Source: a virus
Length of the DNA: 64,000 nt
Direction: 5' to 3' (one strand)
Virus record (IMG/VR): IMGVR_UViG_3300027754_000041
Coordinates: 62,001 to 126,000 of that record
Under the pieces are notes generated by a model. That model had not been told where the DNA came from and did not search any database. It was given only the letters and a program-made list of their open reading frames with translations. The stretch's first letter is position 1. Every line of letters starts with the position of its first letter. This document shows, piece by piece, positions 1 to 6,158 of this stretch. A program made the translations under genes and the position numbers.

Positions 1-314
1 AATACCACTTCTTACCTTCATAAGTTCTTGTGCTCGAGCCGGCAATTTCTGCCAACTGATAGCGCTGCATAAAGCCAGCAAGCTGCTGCTCTAGGGTTCT
101 ATATGTATCTCCGTGAAGAAGTTGGCTTTAGCTCAATGCCTTCAGCTGCAGCCTTGGTAACCATAGCTAGCCATGCATTTGCGGCAAGCTTGTGTAGCTT
201 TCCTCCGCCCGGTATCGATACCAAAAGATTAGCTGGCAATTTCCCTGGAGTTACCCCTTTTAGATCTGCGGGCAACTTAACTGGAACGATGTAATCCCAT
301 GCAACCTTGCTCAT
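1..314 (-). CDS. M15-type D-Ala-D-Ala peptidase endolysin, 5' part, with +1 frameshift
   Basis: N-terminal part of a peptidoglycan endopeptidase; the gene runs off the left edge. The zero frame from ATG 312-314 encodes a start resembling actinophage M15/VanY-type endolysins (LHKLAANAWLAMV, then LKPTSS) and stops at 99-101. Dropping one base at the CGG codon 111-113 gives a continuous frame: after Ser67 comes Gly68, with GDTYRTLEQQ and then an AGFMQRYQLA segment, all familiar from this family. The zinc ligands would lie beyond the window. A Shine-Dalgarno-like AGATAGGA precedes the ATG, and a promoter sits at 344-372 just downstream of the terminator of the neighbouring operon, so the gene is probably transcribed on its own, presumably late. 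The family assignment is from motif memory; the frame break is directly visible. Confidence 0.75.
111..113 (-). other. +1 frameshift site (CGG-A) in endolysin
   Basis: Minus-strand context is ACT TCT TCA CGG AGA TAC with a stop three codons after CGG. Skipping the C at position 113 reads TCA GGA GAT ACA (Ser-Gly-Asp-Thr) and the frame stays open to the window edge. The Gly-Asp pair restored here is a conserved feature of M15-type endolysins, which favours reading GGA as Gly over reading CGGA as one arginine. Confidence 0.8.
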
Positions 315-343
315 AAAATAATCCTATCTTTGGAATAAATGGC

Positions 344-372
344 TTTATATATTAGTAACTTTTATTTGCCAA
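344..372 (-). promoter_or_regulatory. Sigma70-like promoter of the endolysin gene
   Basis: On the minus strand, TTGGCA (367-372) is followed after exactly 17 bases by TATAAA (344-349). Both hexamers match the bacterial consensus at five of six positions. It lies about 30 bases upstream of the endolysin ATG and downstream of the terminator at 403-437, so it would restart transcription for lysis. Confidence 0.55.
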
Positions 373-402
373 AAAACCATGATTATCCATCAACATTGTA
401 AC

Positions 403-437
403 ATAAAAAAAACCCCCACCTTTAAGGGTGGGGGTTT
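403..437 (-). terminator. Intrinsic terminator of the lysine-rich small-protein operon
   Basis: The arms AAACCCCCACC (410-420) and GGTGGGGGTTT (427-437) are perfect complements around a six-base loop. Read on the minus strand the hairpin is followed by a run of about eight T, the layout of a factor-independent terminator. It lies just after the last gene of the 452-1890 operon. Confidence 0.85.
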
Positions 438-451
438 AAATTATGAAAGAA

Positions 452-703
452 TTATTTCTTACCTTTTCCGGTACCAATCTTGCCCAAAACTTTTATTGGA
501 CGCTTAGCCATATTCATCTGACCAGAAGTAGCTGTTGGCTTAGGTGCAGTTACACCTTTGCCTGCAGGCGTAATAACTTTGTTAGTGCCCGCTTGTTTAA
601 TCGGACGCATTGCCATTTTAGCTTGGCCTGGTGTAGCGGTAGGATCTGGTGCACTAAGCGAACCGCCTCCGCCCATTTTACTTTTTGATTTCTTCATAGC
701 CAT
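452..703 (-). CDS. Small lysine-rich protein with internal duplication (83 aa)
   Basis: Unrecognised basic protein. It contains two related copies of a segment, PTATPGQAKMAMRPIK near residue 22 and PTATSGQMNMAKRPIK near residue 56, each ending in Arg-Pro-Ile-Lys, and finishes with a GKGKK tail. No membrane segment and almost no acidic residues. A strong AAGGAG lies ten bases before the ATG, inside the last codons of the upstream 39-residue gene, so the two are translationally close. It is the last gene before the terminator. Composition suggests binding to nucleic acid or another polyanion; no specific function can be assigned. Confidence 0.6.
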   Translation of the reverse strand: MAMKKSKSKMGGGGSLSAPDPTATPGQAKMAMRPIKQAGTNKVITPAGKGVTAPKPTATSGQMNMAKRPIKVLGKIGTGKGKK

Positions 704-707
704 AATC

Positions 708-827
708 CTATTTCTCCTTGGTTTTTTTATTAGTTTTTTTAACTGTAGCTTTTTTTTTAGCTACACTTTTAGTTTTATTTGCCACCTGCTTTTCAACAGA
801 AGGTATGCTTTGTATGTATTTAGACAT
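708..827 (-). CDS. Tiny lysine-rich protein (39 aa)
   Basis: A 39-codon frame starting MSKYIQSIPS and ending in lysine/threonine runs (KKKATVKK, NKKTKEK); 13 of 39 residues are lysine. AAGGGA lies about eleven bases before the ATG. Only four bases separate its stop from the next ATG. The ribosome site, packing and shared bias with its neighbours support a real gene despite the length. No family recognised. Confidence 0.55.
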   Translation of the reverse strand: MSKYIQSIPSVEKQVANKTKSVAKKKATVKKTNKKTKEK

Positions 828-847
828 AGTAACTATATTCCCTTAAA

Positions 848-1009
848 TTACTTCATTCTTTTATAATTAGGTTTTGTAGTGCCTTCTTTTTTCTTGGGAC
901 CTTGTTTTTTAGCATCTGTTACTAATTTTGTTGATGGTTTACCTGCAAGAATAAGGGTAGCTGGTGCTGTTTTTTTTACATTTGTTAATTTACCCTTTTT
1001 AGCGGCCAT
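848..1009 (-). CDS. Tiny lysine-rich protein (53 aa)
   Basis: Starts MAAKKGKLTNVKK, has a short central stretch ATLILAGKP, and ends in a basic tail with KKQGPKKKEG and NYKRMK. AAGGGA precedes the ATG and lies within the C-terminal lysine codons of the upstream 44-residue gene; the intergenic gap is a single base. No recognised domain. It belongs to the operon of cationic small proteins. Confidence 0.55.
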   Translation of the reverse strand: MAAKKGKLTNVKKTAPATLILAGKPSTKLVTDAKKQGPKKKEGTTKPNYKRMK

Positions 1010-1010
1010 C

Positions 1011-1145
1011 TTATTTTCCCTTTTTCTTCTTAGCTATAGCTGCCTGTATAAACGGAGGAAGCTTCTTCTGCGATGCTGTCATACCAGCTTTTGCGGCTGG
1101 TGCCGGTACTTTTGCCATTTTTTTTGGTTGTTTTTTCATAGCCAT
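1011..1145 (-). CDS. Tiny lysine/alanine-rich protein (44 aa)
   Basis: Begins MAMKKQPKKMAKV, has a central KAGMTASQKKLPPF segment and ends in AIAKKKKGK. AGGAG lies six bases before the ATG, a strong site. The opening resembles that of the 83-residue neighbour (MAMKKSKSK), hinting at related proteins. Function unknown; basic composition is the only clue. Confidence 0.55.
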   Translation of the reverse strand: MAMKKQPKKMAKVPAPAAKAGMTASQKKLPPFIQAAIAKKKKGK

Positions 1146-1154
1146 TGTGTTCTC

Positions 1155-1382
1155 CTATTTGGTTTTTTTATTTGTTGTTTTATGTGGGTGATCTTTATGC
1201 CATAATTTGGCAGACTTAACACCCTGTTTTACAGTCTTGACACCAGCTACTTTGGTAAGGTCAGCTTTTTTCCAAGCGCCCTTTTTTATACCTGGATGGT
1301 CAACAATCACATCACCAGTTTTATCTGTTTTAAAAACGTGTGTAACACCTGTGATTTTTAATTTCTTTTTTTGAGTAGCCAT
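1155..1382 (-). CDS. Small basic protein (75 aa)
   Basis: Unrecognised. Unlike its neighbours it has an apparently folded centre: a beta-like stretch (ITGVTHVFKTDKTGDVIVDHP) followed by helical, lysine-rich repeats and a C-terminal WHKDHPHKTTNKK tail. Its ATG shares one base with the TAA of the 46-residue gene upstream (TAATG), typical of translational coupling. Possibly a small nucleic-acid-binding or virion-associated protein, but nothing in it fixes a function. Confidence 0.6.
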   Translation of the reverse strand: MATQKKKLKITGVTHVFKTDKTGDVIVDHPGIKKGAWKKADLTKVAGVKTVKQGVKSAKLWHKDHPHKTTNKKTK

Positions 1383-1522
1383 TACTTTTTCTTCTTTGAT
1401 TTGTTTTTGTTAACTTTAGGAGACTTAACTGGTTTTGGTGCGTTCTTTAATTCAACGCCGTACATAAAATTATTTTGGCCCATTCTAGGACCAGATATAT
1501 AAATACGATTTCCCATAACCAT
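1382..1522 (-). CDS. Tiny basic protein (46 aa)
   Basis: Starts MVMGNRIYISGPRMGQNN and ends in PKVNKNKSKKKK. The non-basic N-terminal half (a VELKNAPKP turn after a tyrosine/glycine stretch) joined to a poly-lysine tail resembles a short head plus cationic tail. Linked on both sides by one-base TAATG overlaps. An alternative start two codons downstream (ATGGGA) cannot be excluded. No family recognised. Confidence 0.5.
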   Translation of the reverse strand: MVMGNRIYISGPRMGQNNFMYGVELKNAPKPVKSPKVNKNKSKKKK

Positions 1523-1614
1523 TATTTTTTTTCTTTCTGTGCTGGTGGTTCACCTAAAACTTTTACAGGTGCTGAATTACCCTTAGAAACTTTTCTAAAT
1601 TTAGCTAAAGACAT
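1522..1614 (-). CDS. Tiny basic protein (30 aa)
   Basis: A 31-codon frame, MSLAKFRKVSKGNSAPVKVL then GEPPAQKEKK, coupled to the next gene by a TAATG overlap and seven bases after the stop of the 89-residue gene. No good Shine-Dalgarno, so translation would depend on coupling. Kept because the overlaps and lysine bias match the rest of the operon; it is the least certain member. Confidence 0.4.
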   Translation of the reverse strand: MSLAKFRKVSKGNSAPVKVLGEPPAQKEKK

Positions 1615-1620
1615 AGCTAT

Positions 1621-1890
1621 TTATTTAGTGGTTTTTTTTGGCTTAGCTTTTGCTGTTGGAGCTTTTGGTGCTGTTTTCTTTTTTGCATCTGATACAGCTT
1701 TTGTAGTTTCTTTTTTAGCATTCTTGGCAATATTGCTTGCAGCTACCTTAGCAATAACAGCAACATCTTCTGCTTGATTTACTAATTCATCCAGCATTTT
1801 TGCCTGAGCTTTAGCGGCCGGACTATTTGGGTCTATTTTTTCAACACTGAAAAGAACTGCTTTAAGTTTACTTGCTATTTTCTTAAACAT
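1621..1890 (-). CDS. Histone H1-like lysine/alanine-rich protein (89 aa)
   Basis: First gene of the small-protein operon. Residues 1-60 look helical and amphipathic (FKKIASKLKAVLFSVEKID, then a heptad-like AKAQAKMLDELVNQAEDV), and the last 30 residues are a K/A/P/T tail (KKKTAPKAPTAKAKPKKTTK), the composition of bacterial histone H1-like proteins. Lysine is about a quarter of all residues. AGAGGT lies five bases before the ATG, and a consensus promoter is at 1932-1961. Likely binds DNA or another polyanion; the resemblance is compositional, not proven homology. Confidence 0.6.
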   Translation of the reverse strand: MFKKIASKLKAVLFSVEKIDPNSPAAKAQAKMLDELVNQAEDVAVIAKVAASNIAKNAKKETTKAVSDAKKKTAPKAPTAKAKPKKTTK

Positions 1891-1931
1891 TTTTACCTCT
1901 GTTTGTATTTGGTTTGAATAATAATAGTAAC

Positions 1932-1961
1932 ATTATACTATGTAATATAGTAACTTGTAAA
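1932..1961 (-). promoter_or_regulatory. Consensus sigma70-like promoter of the small basic-protein operon
   Basis: On the minus strand, TTTACA (1956-1961) and a perfect TATAAT (1932-1937) are separated by 18 bases in an AT-rich gap, about 40 bases upstream of the first basic-protein ATG. With the terminator at 403-437 it defines a transcript of about 1.5 kb. Confidence 0.65.
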
Positions 1962-1971
1962 GTATTTTTTG

Positions 1972-2289
1972 CTATTTACCCTGCTGTGTATCTTTAATCA
2001 GGGAATATCTCTCCCCAGTTTCCCTAGAGACTAAAGAAAACGCTTCTGCCGCGCTCTTTTTAACTGCTTCAGAAAGAGCATCTATATCAGAAGCCTCTAC
2101 ACCAGACAAGGGAACTGTAAGGCAGGCGAAAATATCTATGTTCTCAAAATTGCCTATATTTACTTTTCTGCCTACAGCTACAGTAAGGACTGGGTCTGTG
2201 GTAACGGTTACCTTTTGGTGAGTAGCTACAGTTGAATCCATAATTGGATTAAACGATTGTTCTGCTGGACTTTCATTTATTTTAGGCAT
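1972..2289 (-). CDS. Conserved-looking hypothetical protein (105 aa)
   Basis: Unrecognised. A polar N-terminus is followed by two beta-like stretches (KVTVTTDPVLTVAVGRKVNIG and FENIDIFACLTVPL) and a C-terminal helix of DIDALSEAVKKSAAEAFSL type. The beta-beta-helix pattern resembles small phage proteins of unknown role that sit near nucleotide-metabolism genes. Its start overlaps the dNMP kinase stop by eight bases, indicating co-translation. Confidence 0.55.
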   Translation of the reverse strand: MPKINESPAEQSFNPIMDSTVATHQKVTVTTDPVLTVAVGRKVNIGNFENIDIFACLTVPLSGVEASDIDALSEAVKKSAAEAFSLVSRETGERYSLIKDTQQGK

Positions 2290-3085
2290 TTGTGACTGAT
2301 CCTATTCCGAGACACTCAAGAGTTGCCTCTACCTGTTGTTGTAAATTCATATTATTTGTATCTATTATAGCAGATGCCAATGATCTTACCTCATCACAAT
2401 CTTGCTCTGAACTATGGCCAGAATGATTCGATGACATTAACTGGCCGTCTCGTTTTATCAATCTGTCATCCAAAGTATCTTTGTCCGCATCAAAACTGAT
2501 AACGAATCCGTTTGGTTGCTTCAATATACTTAAGGCCTCATTTTTATATCTAACATCTGAAACAATAATACACATAGGCGTTAATGTGTCGGAGTATTTA
2601 TCTGAATCCTCAGAGCGCCTAATAAACTGTCTATATAATTTATTGGCCTTAATAATACCCCATGTAGAGAAACAGTTGCTATCAAACTCCCTACAAATAT
2701 CACCAGCCTGCTGGAGAAAACCTCTAGGCTTTGTGCCTTCTAAGTCTATTGGAAGATTATATATTTCTTTTACTTTTTTCACCAAGACGTCGTAATGCGG
2801 CATGTTGCCTATTGAGCTTCCCCCATAAACCTCATACAATACTTCATGAAGTGCATGCAACTTTCTCGACTCTTCATTAATGCCAATTATGTTTCTTCTA
2901 ATAGAAGCCATCTCGTAAAGTGGCAATGCGTAAAATATATGATCCCACAAAACTCCATATTTTACTAATTCCATAGAACCTTTAGGAATAATAGATTCTG
3001 CTACAGATGTTTTCCCGCTTCCAGCTTTTCCGGATAGACCAAGAATAATAGGTTGATTGTGATGATCGTATATTTTCATATACAC
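2282..3085 (-). CDS. Deoxynucleoside monophosphate kinase (dNMP kinase)
   Basis: Phosphorylates dNMPs to dNDPs for phage DNA synthesis. A P-loop, GKAGSGKT at residues 19-26, is followed by a helical lid region, and the later VSDVRYKNEA segment is typical of the phage T4 gp1-like kinase family. The 267 residues fit that family (about 220-270). Near the end HSGHSSEQ and a DTNN motif are common in these enzymes. The start is ambiguous between Met1 and Met3, and neither has a strong ribosome site. Lies directly upstream of the 105-residue gene and near ThyX, ribonucleotide reductase and deoxyribosyltransferase in the same genome. Confidence 0.75.
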   Translation of the reverse strand: MYMKIYDHHNQPIILGLSGKAGSGKTSVAESIIPKGSMELVKYGVLWDHIFYALPLYEMASIRRNIIGINEESRKLHALHEVLYEVYGGSSIGNMPHYDVLVKKVKEIYNLPIDLEGTKPRGFLQQAGDICREFDSNCFSTWGIIKANKLYRQFIRRSEDSDKYSDTLTPMCIIVSDVRYKNEALSILKQPNGFVISFDADKDTLDDRLIKRDGQLMSSNHSGHSSEQDCDEVRSLASAIIDTNNMNLQQQVEATLECLGIGSVTNA

Positions 3086-3096
3086 AGTATATCAGC

Positions 3097-3528
3097 TTAT
3101 TGGTGTGTTTGTTTGTTTCTAATTTCCAACTCGTCTAAAAATGCATTTGCCAAAGCATCAGGCTCCCATACAAAAGATCTAGGAACTTGCAATATTCTAA
3201 AATTATACTCAGATCTTATATCTTCTATCGTCATCAACAATGGTATTAAAAGTTTATTTTTGCATTCCCATTTTCCAGATATTTGATTTGCGACAACCGC
3301 AGAATCAGTATATATAATGGGGTCTACTAAATCTGCCATTGCAGATATTAAAAGACCAGCTATAACCGCTTCGTATTCAGCCTCATTATTCCCTCTTGGA
3401 CCAAGTCCTCTTGAAAATTGAGCTATTTTTTTTCTATTTTTATATACAACAACAGAGCACGCTGCTTCCCCAACTTTTTTTTGACCTTGCCCCCTTGATG
3501 CACCATCACAAAATACTTCAAAGTTCAT
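3097..3528 (-). CDS. Ribonuclease H (RNase HI type)
   Basis: Cleaves RNA in RNA:DNA hybrids, for example primers made by the phage primase. The fold signature is intact: FCDGASRGQG with Asp8, NNEAEYEAV with Glu51, YTDSAVVANQ with Asp75 and a final WEPDALAN with Asp124, giving the D-E-D-D catalytic set in order. At 143 residues it is a bare catalytic domain. Its ATG overlaps the TAA of the upstream 69-residue gene (TAATG). Part of the replication module. Confidence 0.85.
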   Translation of the reverse strand: MNFEVFCDGASRGQGQKKVGEAACSVVVYKNRKKIAQFSRGLGPRGNNEAEYEAVIAGLLISAMADLVDPIIYTDSAVVANQISGKWECKNKLLIPLLMTIEDIRSEYNFRILQVPRSFVWEPDALANAFLDELEIRNKQTHQ

Positions 3529-3737
3529 TAGTCAACTTTCACATTGCAAGGTATTCCCAGCTCAGTTGCCCTATCTAGCACATTCTTTTCCTGGGTAATA
3601 CCATTGGCCATGTGCGTTGCAGACAAGAGATACCTTTCGCCTTTATATTCTACCTGTGTTGGAAAATCTAAATTTTCTCTTTTTTGGGAATAAAATTCCT
3701 TGGCTTTATTAACCGCTTTATAATAACCTATAAACAT
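3528..3737 (-). CDS. Hypothetical protein (69 aa)
   Basis: Small protein with an aromatic N-terminus (MFIGYYKAVNKAKEFYSQ), a VEYKGERYLLSATHM strand pair and a short C-terminal region. No family recognised. Preceded by GGAGATATAT before the ATG, an acceptable ribosome site, and coupled to RNase H by a one-base overlap. Confidence 0.6.
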   Translation of the reverse strand: MFIGYYKAVNKAKEFYSQKRENLDFPTQVEYKGERYLLSATHMANGITQEKNVLDRATELGIPCNVKVD

Positions 3738-3748
3738 ATATATCTCCT

Positions 3749-4264
3749 CTAATATGTAGTAAAATCACTTTCGAGATAATGACCTTTACTTTCTCTAGAT
3801 GCAGCTATCTGCATTGATTGCACTTTGTCCATTAGTTTTCTGGCAGACTCAGAAGCTATTCTAGCTGCGCCTTCCATGGATTCTGCTAAACTCAATATTG
3901 CTTCACAAGTTATAAGAGCAGAGTACTCGTCTTCAGCTGCCTCCATTGCGGCGGCTTCTCTTTCTGCTTCATTCTTTCCAACTCTAGAAGATTTATACTT
4001 TTTCTTATATTTACCTTCCATAAGCTTATAGTTTGCTCTAGCCATACCAGCAAATCTTGCGGCTCTACCATAAACATTTGAAGTTTTAGCTACCAAAGAT
4101 GCAAGATTATCAAGACCAAGGTCTATCGTATCTTCGTCTGGTATCTCTATGAAGTATTTATTACTTAATCCTGACTCGGCATAGGAGGTTATCACTTCCT
4201 GGATTTGTGGTCCAAGAAAGTCGGATAATAACTGTTGTAATTTTTCTAGAGTTTGGTTATTCAT
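3749..4264 (-). CDS. Helical protein, possible UvsY-like recombination mediator (171 aa)
   Basis: Predominantly helical and charged. Residues about 45-110 hold ARANYKLMEGKYKKKYK followed by a KNEAEREAAAMEA helix; spaced YK/KYK motifs before a KN..E element recall phage UvsY-type mediators that load recombinase on single-stranded DNA. The match is by pattern only and no recombinase is visible in the window. The start overlaps the sigma-like gene stop (ATGA). An alternative is a coiled-coil protein of unknown role. Confidence 0.35.
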   Translation of the reverse strand: MNNQTLEKLQQLLSDFLGPQIQEVITSYAESGLSNKYFIEIPDEDTIDLGLDNLASLVAKTSNVYGRAARFAGMARANYKLMEGKYKKKYKSSRVGKNEAEREAAAMEAAEDEYSALITCEAILSLAESMEGAARIASESARKLMDKVQSMQIAASRESKGHYLESDFTTY

Positions 4265-5132
4265 TTATCTTTCCTTTTTAAATTTAGCTCTTTTATTAAC
4301 CCAGCCATTTCTGGATCATCTAATATTATTTCTTGCAATTTTAATCTTGCGTTCTTTAAATGCTCCCTTACTGTATTGGGATGCTCATTTATTTTAAGGG
4401 ATATTTCACTTGATCTTTTGCCATCTATATATCTCCATTTTATTAACTGTCTTTCTTGGATAGTCAATTTATCAAATGGTGGAAAATTATTATCTCCAGC
4501 CACCCAAGATTCATCTATATCCTCAGCTGCCAACAAAGATTCCATAGAATATTCTTTTGGTTCAGCTTTAAAACCTACTTGAAAATTTTCACTATCAGGA
4601 TCTGTATCGGCGTCGTCATCAATGAGTGGAAATGTTTTTCTTCCTAATTGATCTATTAAAAATATATCTACGTTTTTCTTTAAAAGATAGAAGAAATAAC
4701 TATACAAGAACCCGGCTAAAAGGTATTGGTCCTTTTGCGGAATCTTTCTTCTCATACCTATTAATGCATTGGAAGAAGGTTACATCTATAGTCTGACGAA
4801 TATCCTCCTCTGCTCCGTATCGTTTAGCCATGTATACTATACCACCCATTATGTCTGAAACTTCTTTATGGTCTTTTTTAGCTAATTTATTTCTCATCAA
4901 AGAAGTTCTAACATAAGGATTTTTTACAAAAAGACTTATGAACCTTCTGATATCATAGTCGGCTAAATTATATCTACCATAATAGATCAAAGCAACATAC
5001 TTACTTAGGAAATTGCTGAATACTTTTAGCAACTCTAACTTAGCTTTATGGTCACCGGCCTTTTGCTTTGGCTATTAACTCCTGCATCTCGTGCTCTTCG
5101 AGCGTGTAATACTGCTCTTTATATGCAGCCAT
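4261..5132 (-). CDS. Phage sigma-70-like factor, reconstructed across two +1 frameshifts (289 aa)
   Basis: Three overlapping frames form one protein if a base is skipped at each of two CGG codons. The N-terminal frame starts at ATG 5130-5132 (MAAYKEQYYTLEEHEMQEL) and meets CGG at 5055-5057; the central frame runs to CGG 4712-4714; the last ends at 4261. The product has a sigma region 2-like part (FLSKYVALIYYGRYN, then AEEDIRQTIDV and CINRYEKK) and a region 4-like helix-turn-helix near residues 227-265 (LTIQERQLIKWRYIDGK, SEISLKINEHPNTVREHL). It would direct RNA polymerase to phage promoters. The junctions GlyGly-Asp-His (residues 25-28) and Pro-Phe-Ser-Gly-Phe-Leu (137-142) read naturally. 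Without both shifts only a 25-residue peptide is made. Confidence 0.75.
4712..4714 (-). other. +1 frameshift site (CGG-G), second site in sigma-like factor
   Basis: Minus-strand context is CCT TTT AGC CGG GTT CTT GTA TAG. Skipping the C at 4714 reads AGC GGG TTC TTG TAT, giving PFSGFLYSYF after Ser139, and enters the frame that encodes the region 4-like DNA-binding half. The zero frame stops three codons after CGG. Confidence 0.8.
5055..5057 (-). other. +1 frameshift site (CGG-U), first site in sigma-like factor
   Basis: Minus-strand context is GCA AAA GGC CGG TGA CCA TAA, so CGG is immediately followed by a stop. Skipping the C at 5057 reads GGC GGT GAC CAT AAA GCT, giving AKAKGGDHKAKLELL, a typical opening for phage sigma factors in which Gly-Asp is conserved. 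Confidence 0.8.
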
Positions 5133-5696
5133 TTATTTTCCTTCCCAGTAGACTATGCTCGCTGCATACTCGTTTCTTATATCTTCATAATAAATAATAT
5201 TAGCTACGCCTAACTCGTTTAAAAATTCAACTGCATCTTTTGCATATTTGCTTATAATACAGGTAAAATTTTTAAATTCTTTAGGGTAGTACCTTTTGAA
5301 TCTTTTAATTTTTGTTTTACTTTTACTATCTAAGTAACCTTTCATCTCTACCCATTCGTTTGTTGCGGTAAGATAAAAATCTGGAGTATAACCTTTCACG
5401 CCTCTTTTTATTGGAAAAGAAAAAACAGTTGGTTCAAATTCAAATTTGATTTTATATGCGTTAAGTACTCGAACAAAATTTGCTTCCCAATTAGAACGTA
5501 CGTTAAGATCTATATCTTTTCTATATCCAGTCTTAGTATGCTTGTATGCATTTCCTGTTCTAGCTGGCCTTTTAATCTCATCTTCAATTATTTCTTCATC
5601 AATTTTTTTAATATTAATTTTTTTAAAATTCGGATGTGCTTTTAATTTTGATTTAGAAAGAAAAAAATCCCTAGACTTGACAACAGTGCTCTCCAT
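5133..5696 (-). CDS. PD-(D/E)XK endonuclease-like protein (187 aa)
   Basis: Likely DNA endonuclease. After a basic N-terminus, the core near residues 65-140 shows RSNWEANFVRVLN, then YTPDFYL and EWVEMKGYL: the glutamate, the Asp of PDF and the E-x-K pair that build a PD-(D/E)XK active site. Phage proteins with this layout are often called endonuclease I-like or junction-resolving nucleases. AGAGGT before the ATG supports the start. It is the last minus-strand gene before the divergent regulatory region at 5697-5849. Exact substrate unknown. Confidence 0.6.
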   Translation of the reverse strand: MESTVVKSRDFFLSKSKLKAHPNFKKINIKKIDEEIIEDEIKRPARTGNAYKHTKTGYRKDIDLNVRSNWEANFVRVLNAYKIKFEFEPTVFSFPIKRGVKGYTPDFYLTATNEWVEMKGYLDSKSKTKIKRFKRYYPKEFKNFTCIISKYAKDAVEFLNELGVANIIYYEDIRNEYAASIVYWEGK

Positions 5697-5849
5697 AGTG
5701 TAACCTCTACTCCGTTATATCCGCAAAATTATGTACCAGCCGGGTTAGTATAGACTAACCTTAATACTTATATTATACTCTATATAAAATAAAAAAACAA
5801 AACAACTATTAAGTTGCAAAACCACAAAAGAAAAGGTAGTATAACAACT
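5697..5849. promoter_or_regulatory. Divergent regulatory region with inverted repeat
   Basis: This 153-base gap separates the minus-strand nuclease from the only plus-strand gene. It holds a perfect inverted repeat GGTTAGT-ATAG-ACTAACC (5743-5760), a candidate operator, followed by very AT-rich DNA with TATAAT-like hexamers on both strands (for example minus-strand TATAAT at 5772-5777). No well-spaced -35 partner was found, so the promoters themselves are uncertain. Confidence 0.4.
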
Positions 5850-6029
5850 ATGACAAACACAACAACAACAACAACAAGAATCCTATTAGACAGCATGCAC
5901 CAGGCAGCAAACGAAGGGGCAATTGAGTCATTGATCAATAACTACGGTTATAGTCAAGAAACAGCCCTTAAGCTTGTAACCGAAATTGACGGCACTGACT
6001 TCGAGTTAGACGTTAATTCAGCTTTCTAA
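5850..6029 (+). CDS. Small plus-strand protein with UBA-like helical region (59 aa)
   Basis: The only gene on the plus strand. From ATG 5850 it encodes a threonine-rich start (MTNTTTTTTR) and a helical part (SLINNYGYSQETALKLV) reminiscent of small three-helix UBA/CUE-type folds. A TTG at 5814 would add twelve basic residues; the ATG is preferred but its ribosome site (AAAGGTAG) is about thirteen bases away. The orientation, the operator-like repeat upstream and a strong terminator downstream make it an independent transcript, possibly a regulator or early host-interaction protein. Function not recognised. Confidence 0.5.
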   Translation: MTNTTTTTTRILLDSMHQAANEGAIESLINNYGYSQETALKLVTEIDGTDFELDVNSAF

Positions 6030-6037
6030 TAAACCTT

Positions 6038-6078
6038 AAAAAACCCCCTTCGCCGATAGTTGGTGGAGGGGGTTTTTT
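6038..6078. terminator. Bidirectional intrinsic terminator
   Basis: A-run and CCCCCTTCGCC (6044-6054) pair with GGTGGAGGGGG and a T-run (6062-6078). With A on the left and T on the right it can terminate both the plus-strand gene ending at 6029 and the minus-strand genes converging from 6159. Confidence 0.85.
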
Positions 6079-6158
6079 GTATACCCATACTATTAAGATT
6101 GCTATAATAGGTAAAAATGGGGAAAAAATTTTTAGGCCCAAAATGGTTTTGGACTTTT

